A stretch of 64,000 bases of DNA from Luscinia megarhynchos (taxonomy: Eukaryota > Chordata > Aves > Passeriformes > Turdidae): assembly GCA_034336665.1 (NCBI GenBank), contig JAPFBE010000002.1:14672906-14736905 (forward strand). The letters run 5' to 3'. A model generated the notes under the pieces. That model was not told where the DNA came from. It made no database searches and saw nothing but the letters and a program-made list of their open reading frames with translations. Of the stretch, positions 38,201-51,600 are shown piece after piece (the stretch's first letter is position 1; every line of letters begins with the position of its first letter). Position numbers and translations under genes: made by a program.

Positions 38201-40070
38201 CATAACTCCAGCTGGTGAATGTAGATCAGAGTGTGCTGATTTTGAGAAAAAGAAAAAAAGCTCAGTGAACCAGCCAGTTCCACTAGAGGGCACGGCTGTG
38301 TATAGAAAAGCAAAATAGAGATGTGATGGTATTTATTTGTCTGCAAGGGCAAGTATTTCAGATGAGCAAAATTTTACTGATGATGTATTAAGTACAGTTC
38401 ATGGCATGTTTCATCTCAGAAGGACACCTTAAAAACTGCCATTGGTTTGAGTGGCAGCAAGCTCAAGTGTGCAATGGCCAGCTGGTATTTGACATAGTCA
38501 CAGGGTTGTTCACATAAGCTCCTTTCTCCTGGTTAAACTAGGTGGGGAGATCTGTGTTACACTGTTTGACTCGGTATTTTAAAGACTGTGAAGACAACCC
38601 TCATGAGCCAAAGCAGGGACTTTGGTCTTGTGTCCCTGCCTCCTAGTAGAGCACTAGTTTATGCAATTTCCAGTGACTCTCACACTGGCACTTCTGTGGA
38701 AATGATCTAAGGAGCTGCACTTGGTAGCAACAGTCTTAAGAAAACATACTTGTGTAGACTGCATAGCTTGTGTAACTAACCTTGACCCTGATGTCAAGGA
38801 AATTAAAAAGATGTATTAAGCATGAATGAACACCATACAATGGTGTTTGGAGCAGTATTAAGTAGTTACATTGTGTCTACTATTTTTATTGCACTTGTGA
38901 GTAATTTTGCTAGAGTAGGCATTGTATCCTATGATTAGATGTTCCCCATGGCTATAAAACATAATTGGTTGGTTTGAGGAAAAAGTCGTGTGTTTTCTGT
39001 GTCATTGCCAGAAAATGCTGGTGTGGCTATAGGAGCACGCTTTACAGGGGTGTGAAAGAACCTTAGCAGAACCTGTGTGTTTTGGAGCTGTCTGGGAGGG
39101 ACCCTCCCTTCCATTGCTGTATTCCCAGTCTGCACTAAGCTCTACTGGAGTGTCTGTGCTGGTGTAAGGAAAGCACAGAAATGCTGAGAAGGGACTGCAA
39201 ACATGTAGGAAGCTGCTGCAAGTGGGTGGGATGTGTCATGAAGCACGAGGGGCTTTTAATCAAATAAAATATACGTTTCCCCAGTGCTTACTGCTCTGTT
39301 TAAGTTCTTCTGTGTGACTTCCAATTTTCTATTAACGTGACCAATTTCTGTTCGCCCTGGATGTCAGAAGCATGGTTTGAGGGAAGTGGAATGATACCCA
39401 GACTGAGATTTTTGAAGGACAAGCATATTATGTGTCAGTTTTATTGATCAGAGGCAATTAGCTCAGCCAAAACCAATTAGGACACAGTTTTAGTTTTAGG
39501 CACACAGACATTAATCACTCATTATCCAAGTGAACTCTAAAGGGAATTACAACAGACTAACAGAATAAAATGGCTGTCCCTTTGCTGTTAATGGAGGAGT
39601 TGTCTCGATTTGTGTTTGGTAATATACTGCTTTATTTCACTGAGTTCCTCTTACATTAAATCTGCTCTTGTTTTTTGCACTTTTTTCCATCAACAAGATC
39701 TTAATCATCTGTCGTTCTGGCCTTTCTGGTGACAAATATCCTCCTATGAGTGATTTTAATGGATTTTCCCCCCTTTATTTTTTTCCCCATTAACTCCTCC
39801 CCTTGGTTGCTGCTCTTGCTTAAGGCAATTTTTGTTGAAGCCTTCTGGCTGACTGCCTAGCATTTGGCTAATAACTCTGTGCAATTGTCAACTTCATACT
39901 GTTTCAGCATTTGAAATCAAATTCTCTTACCTCATTTTATATGGGTCTGCTGTTTACTAGTTCATTATACATAGAATCTAATCCACTTATGCTGTAAGTA
40001 GCCTGGAGACACAGCCAGGGTTTTTTTTATCATCATGTTGTATTTTATTTATTGAGCATAATTCAGTTTG

Positions 40071-40089
40071 AATGAAATGAAATGAAATA
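40071..40089. repeat. Short (AATGA) repeat
   Basis: There are three full AATGA units and a partial one, AATGAAATGAAATGAAATAG. Confidence 0.8.
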
Positions 40090-41774
40090 GTCAGAATGGT
40101 ACTTGTACTTCTGCAGAACTTTCTTATCACAGTACATTTTGTCAGTTTGATTTATTTTATCTGTCTATTTACAGTTGTTGTGACAACCCAGAGTTGCTTT
40201 ACTAGTCACAGTAAAAGTATCTCATCCTCCTGGAAAGTACTCCATATTTCAAATTACATAGCTTCAGGCTGGACCTGAGAATTGCACAGGCGAGTTTTGA
40301 TTTAAAGTGTTGTCTGCTGGCTCCCTCTCAGTTTTCTTTTTCCATTTTTTTTTAGGTATGCTTTTCGCTCGGAAAGTAGCTATCATTGCTGAATATCAAG
40401 GTCCATTAGACATAGACAAATATTGTTCATATGAAAAACACTGAGACAAAGATGCCAAATGCTCGTATTTAGGTGCCTGATTTATGGCATGGCCTTTAGA
40501 GATCATTAAAAGGGGGATATGCCTGTTCTGCAATGTCTGAAACTCAAAACATTTCAGTGCCAAATTTAAGCTACTTCATTTTGTCATTCTGACCTGTATA
40601 ATCAAGCACACAAAATGGAAAAACTGGATTGGACCTGTCTGTTGATGCTCTACTGCTGTGAGATATTGTATTGGCTTTCTGTAGAAAGTCTTCACTGAAT
40701 GCATTTCCAGGAATGAGAGAGTGTGAGGTTAATGTTGTTCAGACCAAGGCTCTGAAATGAAATGCATGGGAGGGTTAAAGAGCCTTCAGCAAAATATGTG
40801 TACTGAAATGAGAGAGTAAGTACATTGCCTTGAGAGGTGCATCTCAAACCTTGCTTTTTCCCAGTAGCAGAATAAGGGAACTAGGTAACATGGAAGAATA
40901 TTATTTTTATTCTCAGAAGAGTTATAAATGTTATTCATAATAGCCAGAAAACTTTCCTAGTATATATACTTTTCTGAGAAAGTCAGAGGCCTTCAAATGT
41001 ATCACACATCCTTTGTATTGGGAAATGACAATGAAAATAAACCTAGAGTACTTCCAGCATGGACTTGCAACAAGGAATTTCAGAATTTATTTAAGTTTTT
41101 TCAGTACAGTGTATTAAACATTGTTTCAGTAATTAATTAGACTTTTAAATTTTTAATGTTCATATTGCTATATTATTGTTTACATAGCAATGATATTCAT
41201 GTCTAGTAGCCAAATATTTAATTGTTCTCATAGAGCAATTCTGTGCCATTCAGCATGGATTCGTTGTATACATTCATTGCATACTAAAGCAGCGTGACAG
41301 AGAGAGATACAAGAACTCTGAACTGCTCTCAGGTTTTAAATTAAGAATGGGTTTCACTCCAAAGATGTCTATTCAAGATCTAGCTTTAAGTCTAGCTTAG
41401 AGACTTTTGCTCTTCCATCTCTGAATCTCTGCTAGCTTCATAAAATATCAAGTTTTTATTTGTTCTTTTCCTAGCTATATCCTGCATCCCATAGTTTCCA
41501 CTAGGAAATTGTTTTTACTGAGTAAGCAGCAAACAGATCTAAATGCTGCTATTCATATTGGCACTGTCTGTACATATTAAAGACTTTGCTCACGTCTGCC
41601 TTGATGTTGCAAAATCTCCCTATATGTTTAAACAGTATGTTGAAGAGGAAGAAAATGTATTTTATGAATATAACTGCATGAGGTGGGTCCTGATCCAATA
41701 ATGTGTCATTGTGGCAAAGGAGGTTTATGAAATCCTGTACTGCACTAGGAGGATGCACTGGGGATAGTCACAGC

Positions 41775-42262
41775 AGATCAAAGGAGGTGATCTGTCTCCT
41801 CTTTTTAGCACTAGTGAGGCCACACCTGGAATGTGCTCCCCAGTACAAGGAAGACATGGCCATAGGGGAGAGAGTCCAGTGAAGGGCCACAGAGACAATC
41901 ACGGAGCTGGGGAATTCCTCCAGTGGAGAAAGGCTGAGAGAGTTGGGATTGTTTCACCTAGAAAAGATGAGGTTCATGGAAGATGTTATCAAGATCTTAT
42001 CAGGTATCAAATACCTGAAGGGAGAGTGAGAAGAGCCAGGCTTTTTTCACTGGTGCCCAGTGACAGGACCAAAGACAACAGGCACAAACTGAAACACGAG
42101 AGGTTCCCTTTGAATATGAGGAAACACTTTTTTTCCTTGGAGATACTCAAAAGCCGTCTGGATGTGGTCCTGGGCAGCTGGCTATAGGTAATCTTGGGTA
42201 GGGGGACTTGGGCCAGATGGACTCCAGTGGCCCCTGCCAAAACCAACAATTCTGTGATTCAC
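41775..42262 (+). mobile_element. CR1 fragment, sense orientation
   Basis: CR1 landmarks run in order: GGAGGTGATCTGTCTCCTCT, CACTAGTGAGGCCACACCTG, CCCCAGTACAAGGAAGACAT, GTGGAGAAAGGCTGAGAGAG, ATACCTGAAGGGAG, CCAGTGACAGGACC, TTGGAGATACTCAAAAGCC and a 3' end with ATTCTGTGATTC at about 42249-42260. It is 5'-truncated. The 118-codon frame at 41831-42187 is a chance frame within it: it has a CR1-like nucleotide match but no conserved reverse transcriptase. Confidence 0.94.
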
Positions 42263-45042
42263 TGATCTCTGCAAAATCTTGGTTCCTTGGAATACCACAC
42301 TAAGTTATCAGTTTATGGCATTATTGATTCATTGGTTTTTCCTTTATACTAATACATACAACTTTTGGAAGTAACCTGTAGACCGAAGACATAGATCTTT
42401 GTAAATAGAGGTTTCCCTAGATTTTATGGGGAAGATTGAGCTAAAATGGTGATTCTTTGACTCTTGCTGTAATGACTATTGCTTTAATCAGCTGGTAATA
42501 TGTTTTTTGCTTCCAATTAATCATCAGTGTCTAGGAGTGATTCAGTAATTTGAAATTAGCTCATTTGAGTTCTGAGAGTTCTGAAGATGCTTTCTGAATA
42601 TCCATAAAAGAAGATTCAAATATATACAAACATACAAGATTTAAATATTCAGCAGTTACTTATGGAATTGTTGTATAACTAGAAATCAGGTCTTATCAAG
42701 ATTCTTAGCCTTATATATTTATGTTAGTCCAGCAACTCATTTCAGCATGAGGTTCCCTGCGTTTTTTTTTACTATGACAAGTCTGAATATGACTAGGAAA
42801 AAGAAATGTAATATACATAACGTTTTATGTATGTAGGTATACATGTGTGTGCATTTATGACTTTGTGTAATGGCTGTAAAACTTTCATTTTTGCAGTAAT
42901 AGAGGAAAATATTCGATATCTAATTTGTACCAGACAATCTTATTTTCCTGCAAAAGTGACTTTATTTTAAATAGACCATTCAGTGTCTTCAAATTATCAG
43001 CTAGGCTGAAGAACAGACATTGAAAAATGAAAAGTAATCCAGCTTTTTTAAAACTAAAATTTAGTGATTCTATTGAGTTCATATGATTTGAGTTTACATG
43101 CAGGTATTATTATTCCATTAGTCCATTCTGTCATTACCAGAATAAGAATGCATCACCTTCATTCTCCTGTTAGAAAATCCTTTTCAACAGCTCTCACTTT
43201 ACAATTCCTTCATACTATAGAAGAGAACAACCTGGTTTTCATGCTATTCACAAATGAAATATAGGCTCTCATAAAATGCATCTTACTATAAATATATCAT
43301 CATTTAAAGAAATACAGACTAAAAGGCAGAATCCATGTGTCTTTCCGTAAGAGATTCATACATTCCATTATTCAAGAAAAAAAAAATCTTCAATTTTAAG
43401 ATACCTAAGTTAAGTTAACTATTTTTGTATCCCACATTCCTTAGTCCTTCCCATTCTCAGTGCTCAAGTACTTCTTCCAGATCCTTCTCATGTCTTTTGC
43501 CAGTTTGGCTGAGAATGTGGCAACATATGCCGCTGCTGAAATAAGCGTGTGCCGATTGCCTGTTCATTATATCCATGGTGATTGGCCAACTGGCTGATCT
43601 GCAACTGGCTTTTCCTTAGTGGGAGCACTAATTTCAGTTCATCTCCAGGCATTAGATTTCACAAAATGTATGGGAATTTTCTGTCTTTGAGAACTGTGTA
43701 TCTCTCTGAAGTTTGAAATGCTCAATGGAGTCACAAGTTTAGGAAGGGGAAGGCCTTCAGTACAGTGCCTTGTGATCTTCTTTCCTTAATTTCCTTGGGA
43801 AAACAGGTCCAACATTACTGTCCCATAATACTCATGTCTCAGAAGAAAAAGAATCTCAAAGTTTGTCAAAGTTAATAAAATTATCAGAATTGTTAGATCT
43901 AGCTAAAATTACTCAAGGCAACAGAATGTCTTTTAATTTTGTAGTATTGTTAGAGGGAGAACCATTTGCAGGTTACATGACTGTAACTTAATGAAATATT
44001 TTAAAGTTTTAAAATGACTATGCTGTTTCTTCCAGAACAAGTGAAAGATGAATCCTGATGCATGAAAGCAAAATGCTCAGATTATAAAATGATCTCGATA
44101 AGCTATATCTCTAAAAGGACTTTTGCAGGTCTCATGACATTAAAAACATAGGTGGTGGATGAACAGATCCACTGATACACAGGCACCAGGCAGACTCTCC
44201 CATTTTTCTGAGCAGCACTCTTTTCTTTAAGGATGCCATGACCTGAAATGTCAAAGCAGTACACATTTTTGTCTAAGGCTAGCTTGCATCTAGAGAACCT
44301 TTTTATCTGTAAGGCAGGATTATTATTTTCACAGTACAGCATCTGTGTTAAGTGATTTCAAGGTGCTACATTCCAGACATTGCAGAAGGATTTCTCACTG
44401 CCTCAGTGACCTGGAAGTCCAAAGCTTGCAGACTTCAGACATGGAAGTCCTCCTCATCTTCCCTGGAGCATGGGAGCTGTCTAACAGAAGTTCATCAGCC
44501 TGCAGAGTCTGACAGGTGAACAAGGTTCCTGCTGAGCAATTTCAGTGAATAGATGCATTCTTCCCTCAATTATCTTCTGTCAAATTGGCACTTATCATTT
44601 GAAACCTGTTTTTCAAGAATTTTTTAAGTCAGCTCTTACAAAAAGGAAGAGTGGAGTTGAATATTAATATTCCTTAATTTGCTTGTCATGGTGTCTTCTT
44701 TTAAGAAATTAATTTTTCATTTTCTCCTCTTCATATAGCTTACAGCTTGGTTAAATTCATTCCATTTATCAACTGTTAAAAGTTATTTGATATAAGAAAC
44801 AATACTCTCAAATGAACAAATTTGCTTTATTGCCTATAAACAGTAGCAGTTATCTGTGGCATACTGAAACAGGACTCCCTGTTGATAGTGAGAAAATTAG
44901 GCTTTGTCTTGCCTAAAGACTGCTTTCATCAAAGCATTATTAAGGTGCAGTAACTATTACAAAAGCTTTTCAGAAACACATTGGAGCTGAAGTAAGAGAT
45001 TCCTGCTGATTTTTGGGATTAAAGAGGTTTAATCATGTGTTT
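42263..45042. other. Intergenic, no gene seen
   Basis: This is AT-rich sequence between a CR1 and the LTR fragment. Around 43500-43620 there is a moderately GC-richer patch containing GGTGATTGGCCAACTGGCTG that faintly recalls the distal part of avian ERVL LTRs, but the resemblance is too weak to call. Nothing else was recognised. Confidence 0.75.
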
Positions 45043-45423
45043 CTGTGGTGGGTTAATTGTAGCTAAGGACCAAATTTCTACCCAGCTTCTCTCTTACTTC
45101 CCACTCCTCAGCAGGACAGAGGGAGAAAATAAGAAGAACAAGAGGCACAGGAAAGTTCATGGGTCAAGATAAAGACAGGAAGATTTCTTACATTTACTGT
45201 TATAGGCAAAAAACACTTGGTGAAAATTAATTTAATTTATTCCCAATTAAGATACATTTGACCAGTGAGAAAGAAATGTTACAACACCTTTCCTCCCCCG
45301 TTTTCCCATGCTGAGCTTCACTCCCCGCCAAACTCCCCTGCCCTGTCCTGGAGGGGCACAAGTGAGGATGGGTGTGTGCATTACAACCAGTTTGCAGTTG
45401 TTTCTCTTTGCCATTCATCAAAC
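45043..45423. mobile_element. ERVL-like LTR fragment (endogenous retroviral relic)
   Basis: The segment follows the order of landmarks in a common avian ERVL-type LTR as I remember it. These are a TGTGGTGGGTTAA-like edge at about 45044, CCCACTCCTCAGCAGGACAG, GGGTCAAGATAAAGACAGGA, GGCAAAAAACACTTGGTG, GAAAATTAATTTAATTTATT and ACAACACCTTTCCTCCCCC. A GC-rich part follows (GAGCTTCACTCCCCGCC) and then TTGCAGTTGTTTCTCTTTGC. It lacks the rest of the LTR and any internal retroviral genes. It stops where a CR1 begins (about 45424). Many substitutions indicate age. Whether the fragment reads sense or antisense relative to the provirus is not certain to me. Confidence 0.75.
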
Positions 45424-45693
45424 CATAGATTCATAGAATAGTTTGGGTTAGAAAGGACCTTTAGAGGTCATCTAGTCCAATTCCCATGCAATGAACAGGG
45501 ACATCTTCAACTTCAATTTGCTCAGAGCCCCATCCAACCTGACCTTGAATATTTCCATTTGCCACCTCTCTGGGCAACCTGTTCAAGTGTCTCACCACCC
45601 TCACAGTAAAGAATTTCTTCTGTGTACCTAATCTAAAGCTCTATTTTAGTTTAAAATCATTACCTTTTGTACTATCCTAACAGGCCTTGTAAA
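45424..45693 (-). mobile_element. CR1 fragment adjoining the LTR
   Basis: This is reverse-complement CR1 3' end. It starts with the decayed tail CATAGATTCATAGAATAG, then GGGTTAGAAAGGACCTTTAG, GTCATCTAGTCCAATTCCCA, CAGAGCCCCATCCAACCTGA, GGGCAACCTGTTCAAGTG, CACCCTCACAGTAAAGAATT and ends around TAACAGGCCTTGTAAAAAAT. It directly abuts the LTR fragment and probably inserted into it, because no matching LTR continuation was recognised on its far side. Confidence 0.95.
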
Positions 45694-48569
45694 AAATTTT
45701 GAATCAAATACAGTTTCTTATTCTCTTCCTTCCCTGATACTAAAATAATGGTAATCAAACAGTATGCAAGAAGAGTAACTTTATCAGAACAATCTCAGCA
45801 TTATAGAGGGTATTGCCAAGACTCACTTTTTAACATTGAAGGTTGACACTCACCACTGACGTATGGAGGATTCCTAGTTCCTTCTTTGGAGAAGAACTTA
45901 GTGTAAGATTCCTTTTTAAAGATGGAACCCAACCACAAGCTGTGGTCAGTTTCCCTGCTCTACTAGTTCATGTCTTTAGCAAGTTTAAAACCAACTGATC
46001 AAGTCATTGTGTAAGGGATCCCTTTCCCTCCTACAGACTCTCAAAGAATTCTTTGAGGAGTTCAGGGAGATTACACTCTCACTGTCACAGCCATAGCTGT
46101 CTTCAGGGAGAACTGTGATAGCGAAAACCCATCAGACCAGTGTCTGCTTCTCAGAGATTTGATAAACCCAACCCACTTTGCTGTTTGACCCTGGTCATAT
46201 CCTGGTTTTGTACATGCAGTGGGAGCTTATGTGCTTCCAAACCTCCTAGCTGACTACAGGTTGCAGGAAAAGGCTGTAGGCTTTCTGGGCAGAGATGAGC
46301 TGTTCAGTGTGCCACTGCAGTAGTGGCTAAAGAGCCACATGCTCTGGCCACCCAGGCCACCCCATGTCATAATTGACATCCTGACTACCCTGCTTAACAA
46401 AAAAGAACAGCTGAAAGGGAATGTGAGGCCAGATAGGTAGGGATTAAGTAAACCTAAACTTTCTATCTAAATGAAGAAACAATCTCACTGGCATCCAGAA
46501 CTAAATGATTCCCTCTTCTTTTAAAAAATATGCAATTTGTAATGCCTATTTTTCATGGAATTCATCTTTGTTAATAAGATCTATAATTATAAAGCAGGAA
46601 GGCATAATGAGATTGGCTGATTAGAATGCAGGGAGCATAGATGAGTATTTCTAATTCCCCAGAGAATGAATCTCTCTGGTGACAGTGGTAGCATGCTTGG
46701 AACTGCTAGACTGCTGTTTCTAAACATTTTTATTTTGAAGGAATTGTGTTTCGAGAGATCAAATTAGTTTGGAATACTCAACAGCTTTTATTGTAGCTGT
46801 CATTTGCTCTCTTTTTGTTTTTCTTTTCTGTCTCCAACAGAAATACCACAATCTAGTAACAGAGACTCTTGGTGCAATTTCTGTGATACAACTCCACTCC
46901 TATGGCTGTAATCTGGACCAAATCCAGCACATATTCAATGCTGACACTATTTAAATTTGTTTCAATATGGTGGTTTATTTAAAGAAGAAGAAAGGCATTG
47001 CTAAATCTCCTGGTCTGGTGGGTGACCTGAAGCAAATTTTTCATATCTCTCTGTCTTAATATGTGTGAAATTGAGATTAAATTGCAGATCTTTAGTCTCT
47101 TTCACTTAGGATTCCCAGGATGTATCCTAGGTGCTTTGAGTTGAAGATTGGGATAAAGAGCAACATCTTGTACAGTGGTTGTTGTCCTCTGAACTGACAT
47201 CTAGCTGATAGGAAACTGGCAACCTACTTCTCTCATTCTGCTCCTTAAGGTAGATACCCCTTGCAAATTCTCTTCCTTGCCCATCTCCTTAGCAACGTGC
47301 TAACATTCAAATGAGAATGTAGTATCTATAGCTTATCTAAGGGTTGCTGTCTTTCCTATTCTAAGCACTGCCTAATTTATTCTCCCTTCCTCCTTATTGC
47401 TGCATGGAGGTCTTTGCATTTTAATGTTAAAAAAAGTTGTCCATGAAGTTTTGAAGGGCTGACTGGTACGATGACGAACTAAAACAGATGGCTGTACTTG
47501 CTAGTGGAAGATGCCAAGTACACAACATCTAAAATTCCACGATCAATGGACTTCTCAGTAAGTAGAATTTGGAAAGACTGTCAGCCCCAGGAGAGGTTAA
47601 TGATATCAGATCCCACAGGGGAAGGCTGTGTCTCAGAGTAGCAGATCAAAGAAACCAGAAATATAATGTATTTCCATGTTTTATCTGTCACCACCTGCTA
47701 AAGTTAAGACTGCTCAGGTAGCTTCAAGAAATCAGCCTCAAAGCAAGGAAACTCAGGAACTGCTGCAAAAGGAAAGAGAATATCTGGAACATTGCCTCTC
47801 TCCATTCTAAATGCACAGGGTAAAGTGCTTTCCTCTCCCAAGTATGTTATCAATATGTCTGTTGATTCCTGTGGGCTTAGCAGGTAGATACTGAAAGATC
47901 AGTTAGTGTGGACAGTTCAGAGCAGGGCCACACAATCAGACATTGTACAAAGGTGACACAGTAGACTATTTAGCTGATGATCTCACACTCGAAACAGAAA
48001 ACAAAAAGGATGGATGAGAAAGAAGTAGTACATTTACTAAAGGCTAAGGTGTGGCTGAAGATGATGTGGCAGTTTTACAATACAAAGATAACTTTTCAAT
48101 TAAACATCCAGGTTAGATTCTTCTAGGAGGATAGTAAAAAGGAAGGTGAGAATGAAGAGAGAGAACAAGATGAGGAGGTGGGGGAAAAATATAAAATGTG
48201 TGAATTAAAAGAAAGGATCTTCTTTGAACCATTCATCATCAGTATACAGGAATATCCCTACTGCAACAGCTCCTGAGGGTGTTTCCTATTTCCATCTGAG
48301 TAGGAACTTGTACAGCTAAGTGTGGGAGAGGATAGGATCAGAAAAGAGAACATGATCATAATCCAGGTATTAATGCCTTCATAAAACTGAACAAAAGGAA
48401 TGTTTCAGTCCCATAAACAATTAGAGGAATAAGAAGGAAAATAATATGAAACATGCTTTCTGTTTCAGATAAGATTAACAGAGATAAAGAGTTCACAAGT
48501 TTATTATAGTGGTTTCTTTTAGTCCCATGCAGATACAAAGGCTGCTGTGTGCTTGCATCTCTGATTAGA
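45694..48569. other. Intergenic, no gene seen
   Basis: This is unassigned sequence. About 46060-46430 is GC-richer than its surroundings and may be an old repeat, family unknown. Around 46510-46650 is AT-rich with TAAT-type motifs. No coding signature was seen. Confidence 0.75.
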
Positions 48570-48645
48570 AACATAGAATTATAAAGTAATAGAATCCCAC
48601 AGAGTTGGAAGGGTCTCATAAGAATCATCAAAGTCCAGTTCTGGG
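48570..48645 (-). mobile_element. Short CR1 3'-end fragment
   Basis: This is a brief reverse-complement CR1 end: degenerate tail ACATAGAATTATAAAGTAAT, then AGAGTTGGAAGGGTCTCATA, AGAATCATCAAAGTCCAG. It looks like the CR1 subfamily whose end reads GAGTTGGAAGGGACC-C-AAGGATCATC-AGTCCA. Only about 75 bp are recognisable. Confidence 0.75.
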
Positions 48646-51600
48646 ATTACAAACTTGGAAATCCACAGACATAGAGTAAATAATAGACAGACAAAATAAA
48701 CACTGTTAAACTAGAAGACCAGAAAAAGAACTTCATCTGGGAATTGGAAGAGCATCTAAATAAATGTTTATTTTTTCTTTGTATGATATATCATTTCTGA
48801 ACTCATGAATAAGCATGATTTAGGGGCAGGTGTAGCAGTGTTTCAAAATCTTGGCCATTATATTGAGAGATTAACCTTCACAGAGAGTTTGACTACTTGA
48901 AATTTAGGCAGTGCAAGAACATGTCAAGGTTTGGCTAGTGCACATTTCTTCACATGTCTTTGTAAATAGTGCTCTTTATACTCCTGTATTCCATATCAGG
49001 TGTTTTTTTTCTCCTTTTTTATTGGAGTTACAGAGAGAGAGAAACTACCAAGGGTAAATAGAAAATAGCACTCCAAATTTTTGTAAAATTAAGTATCCTG
49101 GAAGCTGTGAGCACTTTCACTTTTAATTTTATCCACACAATTGTTTTTAGAAAGTTCAAAGGATCTATTTTCACATGAATAAAAAAGGCAATGATTAGCC
49201 TTTTAATATGGAGTTTATTTTATCTCATGTTTTAGGTAAATTTTCCAACTCCCAATAATCAGTAATGTTTTTTCAAGTTTCTGTGGAAACATGGATCCCA
49301 TCCAGTTGTTTAATCTAGACTACTAATGTTTTTCCCTACCCTAGAGCAATTGTAAAGCAAAATTGTTTTAGAAGCCTGTTGTAAATTGGCCACTATCCTT
49401 TAATAGCAATAGAAAGAAGCAACAAAAAGTTAAAATATTTGAAATGACAGTGATTTTAGCAGTTTTAAAATGACAGCTGGGTATATTCTAACCTGCAAGC
49501 ATGGGAATCAGGTCTCTTTCTCTTGCAAGATTTCACTGTCCCTCAGAGATTTCTTTTGAAAAAGGAGCAGGAGTCAAGTTCATGGAAATACAGTGTTTGT
49601 GGTGTTTCACTGGATATGAGAGTTGCAGTACAGAATTCCAAGCTGTGTAGCTAGGAATGCGACACCTGAGCCAAGCTGAAAATAATTCCTTGGATCTTTT
49701 AGCCTTGCAAAACAATAGAAATTTTACAACCTGCTGAACTCTCTTTGACAAAGAGATTAGAAATACAATGTCCTGCTGAATTCTCTTGCAACGAGGCTGT
49801 GACTGTAACAATTAGGAAGAAGAGCTTTAAACAAAATGCTGAAATAGTGAAACATCTTTCCTGCACAGCACAGCATGAGGCTGAAGTGCCTGAGCAGCTG
49901 CTGTGTTCTGTCAGAGTATAGGCAGAGAACAACAATCCAGGAATATTCCTGGAGTGCATTGGCCTGAGTGGCACTGTGCATTCAGAAGACTCTAATGTGG
50001 CTACTTTCACCTCTAAGTTGATTATCTCTCTATGCCATAACACCACATTGTGTGCACACAAGTCATCAGGAAAGCAGTTTTTCTACACTGTAATTTCTGT
50101 TGGGGGAAGTAGTAAGAGCATGTGCAATCAAGTTGATTTTACTTCAAGTGTTTGCCAAGTCAATGTTTGTGTTTCAGTTTAATTGCTGAGTTGCATTGGA
50201 TGAAGCTAAAATAGTGAGGACAAAGGCTTATTCTACGGGAAAAGAATTATCTTTTTCTCATTCTACTAAAAACACACATGCTATTAATACTTACAAATTT
50301 ATTCTCCTCTTTACAAAGTTCAGAAGTTTCAGGGTTGCTTTATATATTTAACAGTATCTTGAGCTAGGTCGGGTTTTTGCTTTTCTGTGATCCATGCACC
50401 AAAGAAATTGAGTGGCTTCGCACCAGTGGACTATTTGTGACACAAAATGGTACTATAGCTGCTTTGGAGATGATACTGCTATTGACAGTGTATTAGGAAT
50501 TCCTTCCTTTTATTTTATCTTCTTCCCTACTTCAGTCCTCCAGAGTTGTTTTCACATATTGTGTCCTGGTTTTAATTGATTTCTTTCTACAAGGTGCATT
50601 CATTAATCCAGAGTCTATCACTAAAAGCAGTTGTCAAACCCAATATTGAAGCCTTTAACACCAAAGATTCTGCTTGTCTTCAAAACTGCAAGGTATTTGA
50701 TATAAAAGGTAGAAGGAATAATAGCACATCTTTTAGAGAAGAGTAGATATGAAGAGGTATGCCCGTGGTATAGTCAGTCTGGGAAGTGATGTTGGACTGT
50801 TTTGGTATTTCTAGGCCTCCCATTTCACATCAACTTCACCAACCTTTCTATCAACTGTTAGAGTTGAAATTCTTGAAACAAACACAGCATCACTGGGAAA
50901 AATGGTTCAAATCTCCTAGAAGGTTTCTTTAGACAACAAAATTTCTGTTGGTGGTAGGTTGTGAATGCACACAGTGATCTTTAAAGAATAGCAGCTCCAC
51001 TGATTGAGCTAAATCACGTTATGTTAATATCCATTTTACTAGGGATAGAGTACTACATCCAAAGCCTGAAAGTGTTCACTGAGAACTCATTATTCTCCCT
51101 TTTACAAGAGAAATAAATTTCTTTTATAATAAGATACAAATCCTGATTTCCATGGGTTTATTCCATCTTTTATTTTATTACAGTTTACAAAATTGTCCAG
51201 ATTTTTGTATAGATTAAGATTCCGTGCATCATTTTCTGCATAAGCTGATTCTACTCAGCTGGCTTTGACTCTGTGTCAAAATTTTCTGACAAAATATTAC
51301 ATGCCAAAGAGCTTTGAAAAGTTAAGAGACTAAAGCTGTTTTGCAGTCTTTTCATGTGTGTAAAATGTATTTGATGAAATCAAATAGAGCTACTTTTTAA
51401 AATTCTTTTTAGCCCAAGTAAAAGTTTCACCATCTGTTATAGCTTCAAAAAATTCTCATAAAATATCCATGATGACAAATTACTTTGTATACATAATGGA
51501 CTTGTGATTTCTTTCACTGAACTTGTCTTTTTAGAGGTCCTAAAAGAATTTACTAAGCTTGCTACAAAATAAAGTGGTAGTGAAATGTAAATTCGAAGAA

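Larger units (their letters stand above)
33566..41774. other. Intergenic, no gene seen
   Basis: This is AT-rich DNA upstream of DTNBP1. It contains a T-rich tract at 35238-35263 and a short AATGA repeat at 40071-40089. No coding exon, RNA gene or mobile element is recognisable, and open frames are under 90 codons without domain signatures. A homeobox-motif-rich stretch near 39430-39560 is listed under findings. Confidence 0.8.

Noticed and set aside
43500..43620. Possible second piece of the ERVL-like LTR
   Set aside because: Only a few short words such as GGTGATTGGCC resemble the LTR distal part; too weak to support.
49533..50061. Cluster of overlapping 74-120-codon minus-strand frames
   Set aside because: The frames overlap in different registers, show no domain or splice-site pattern and have no counterpart I recognise.
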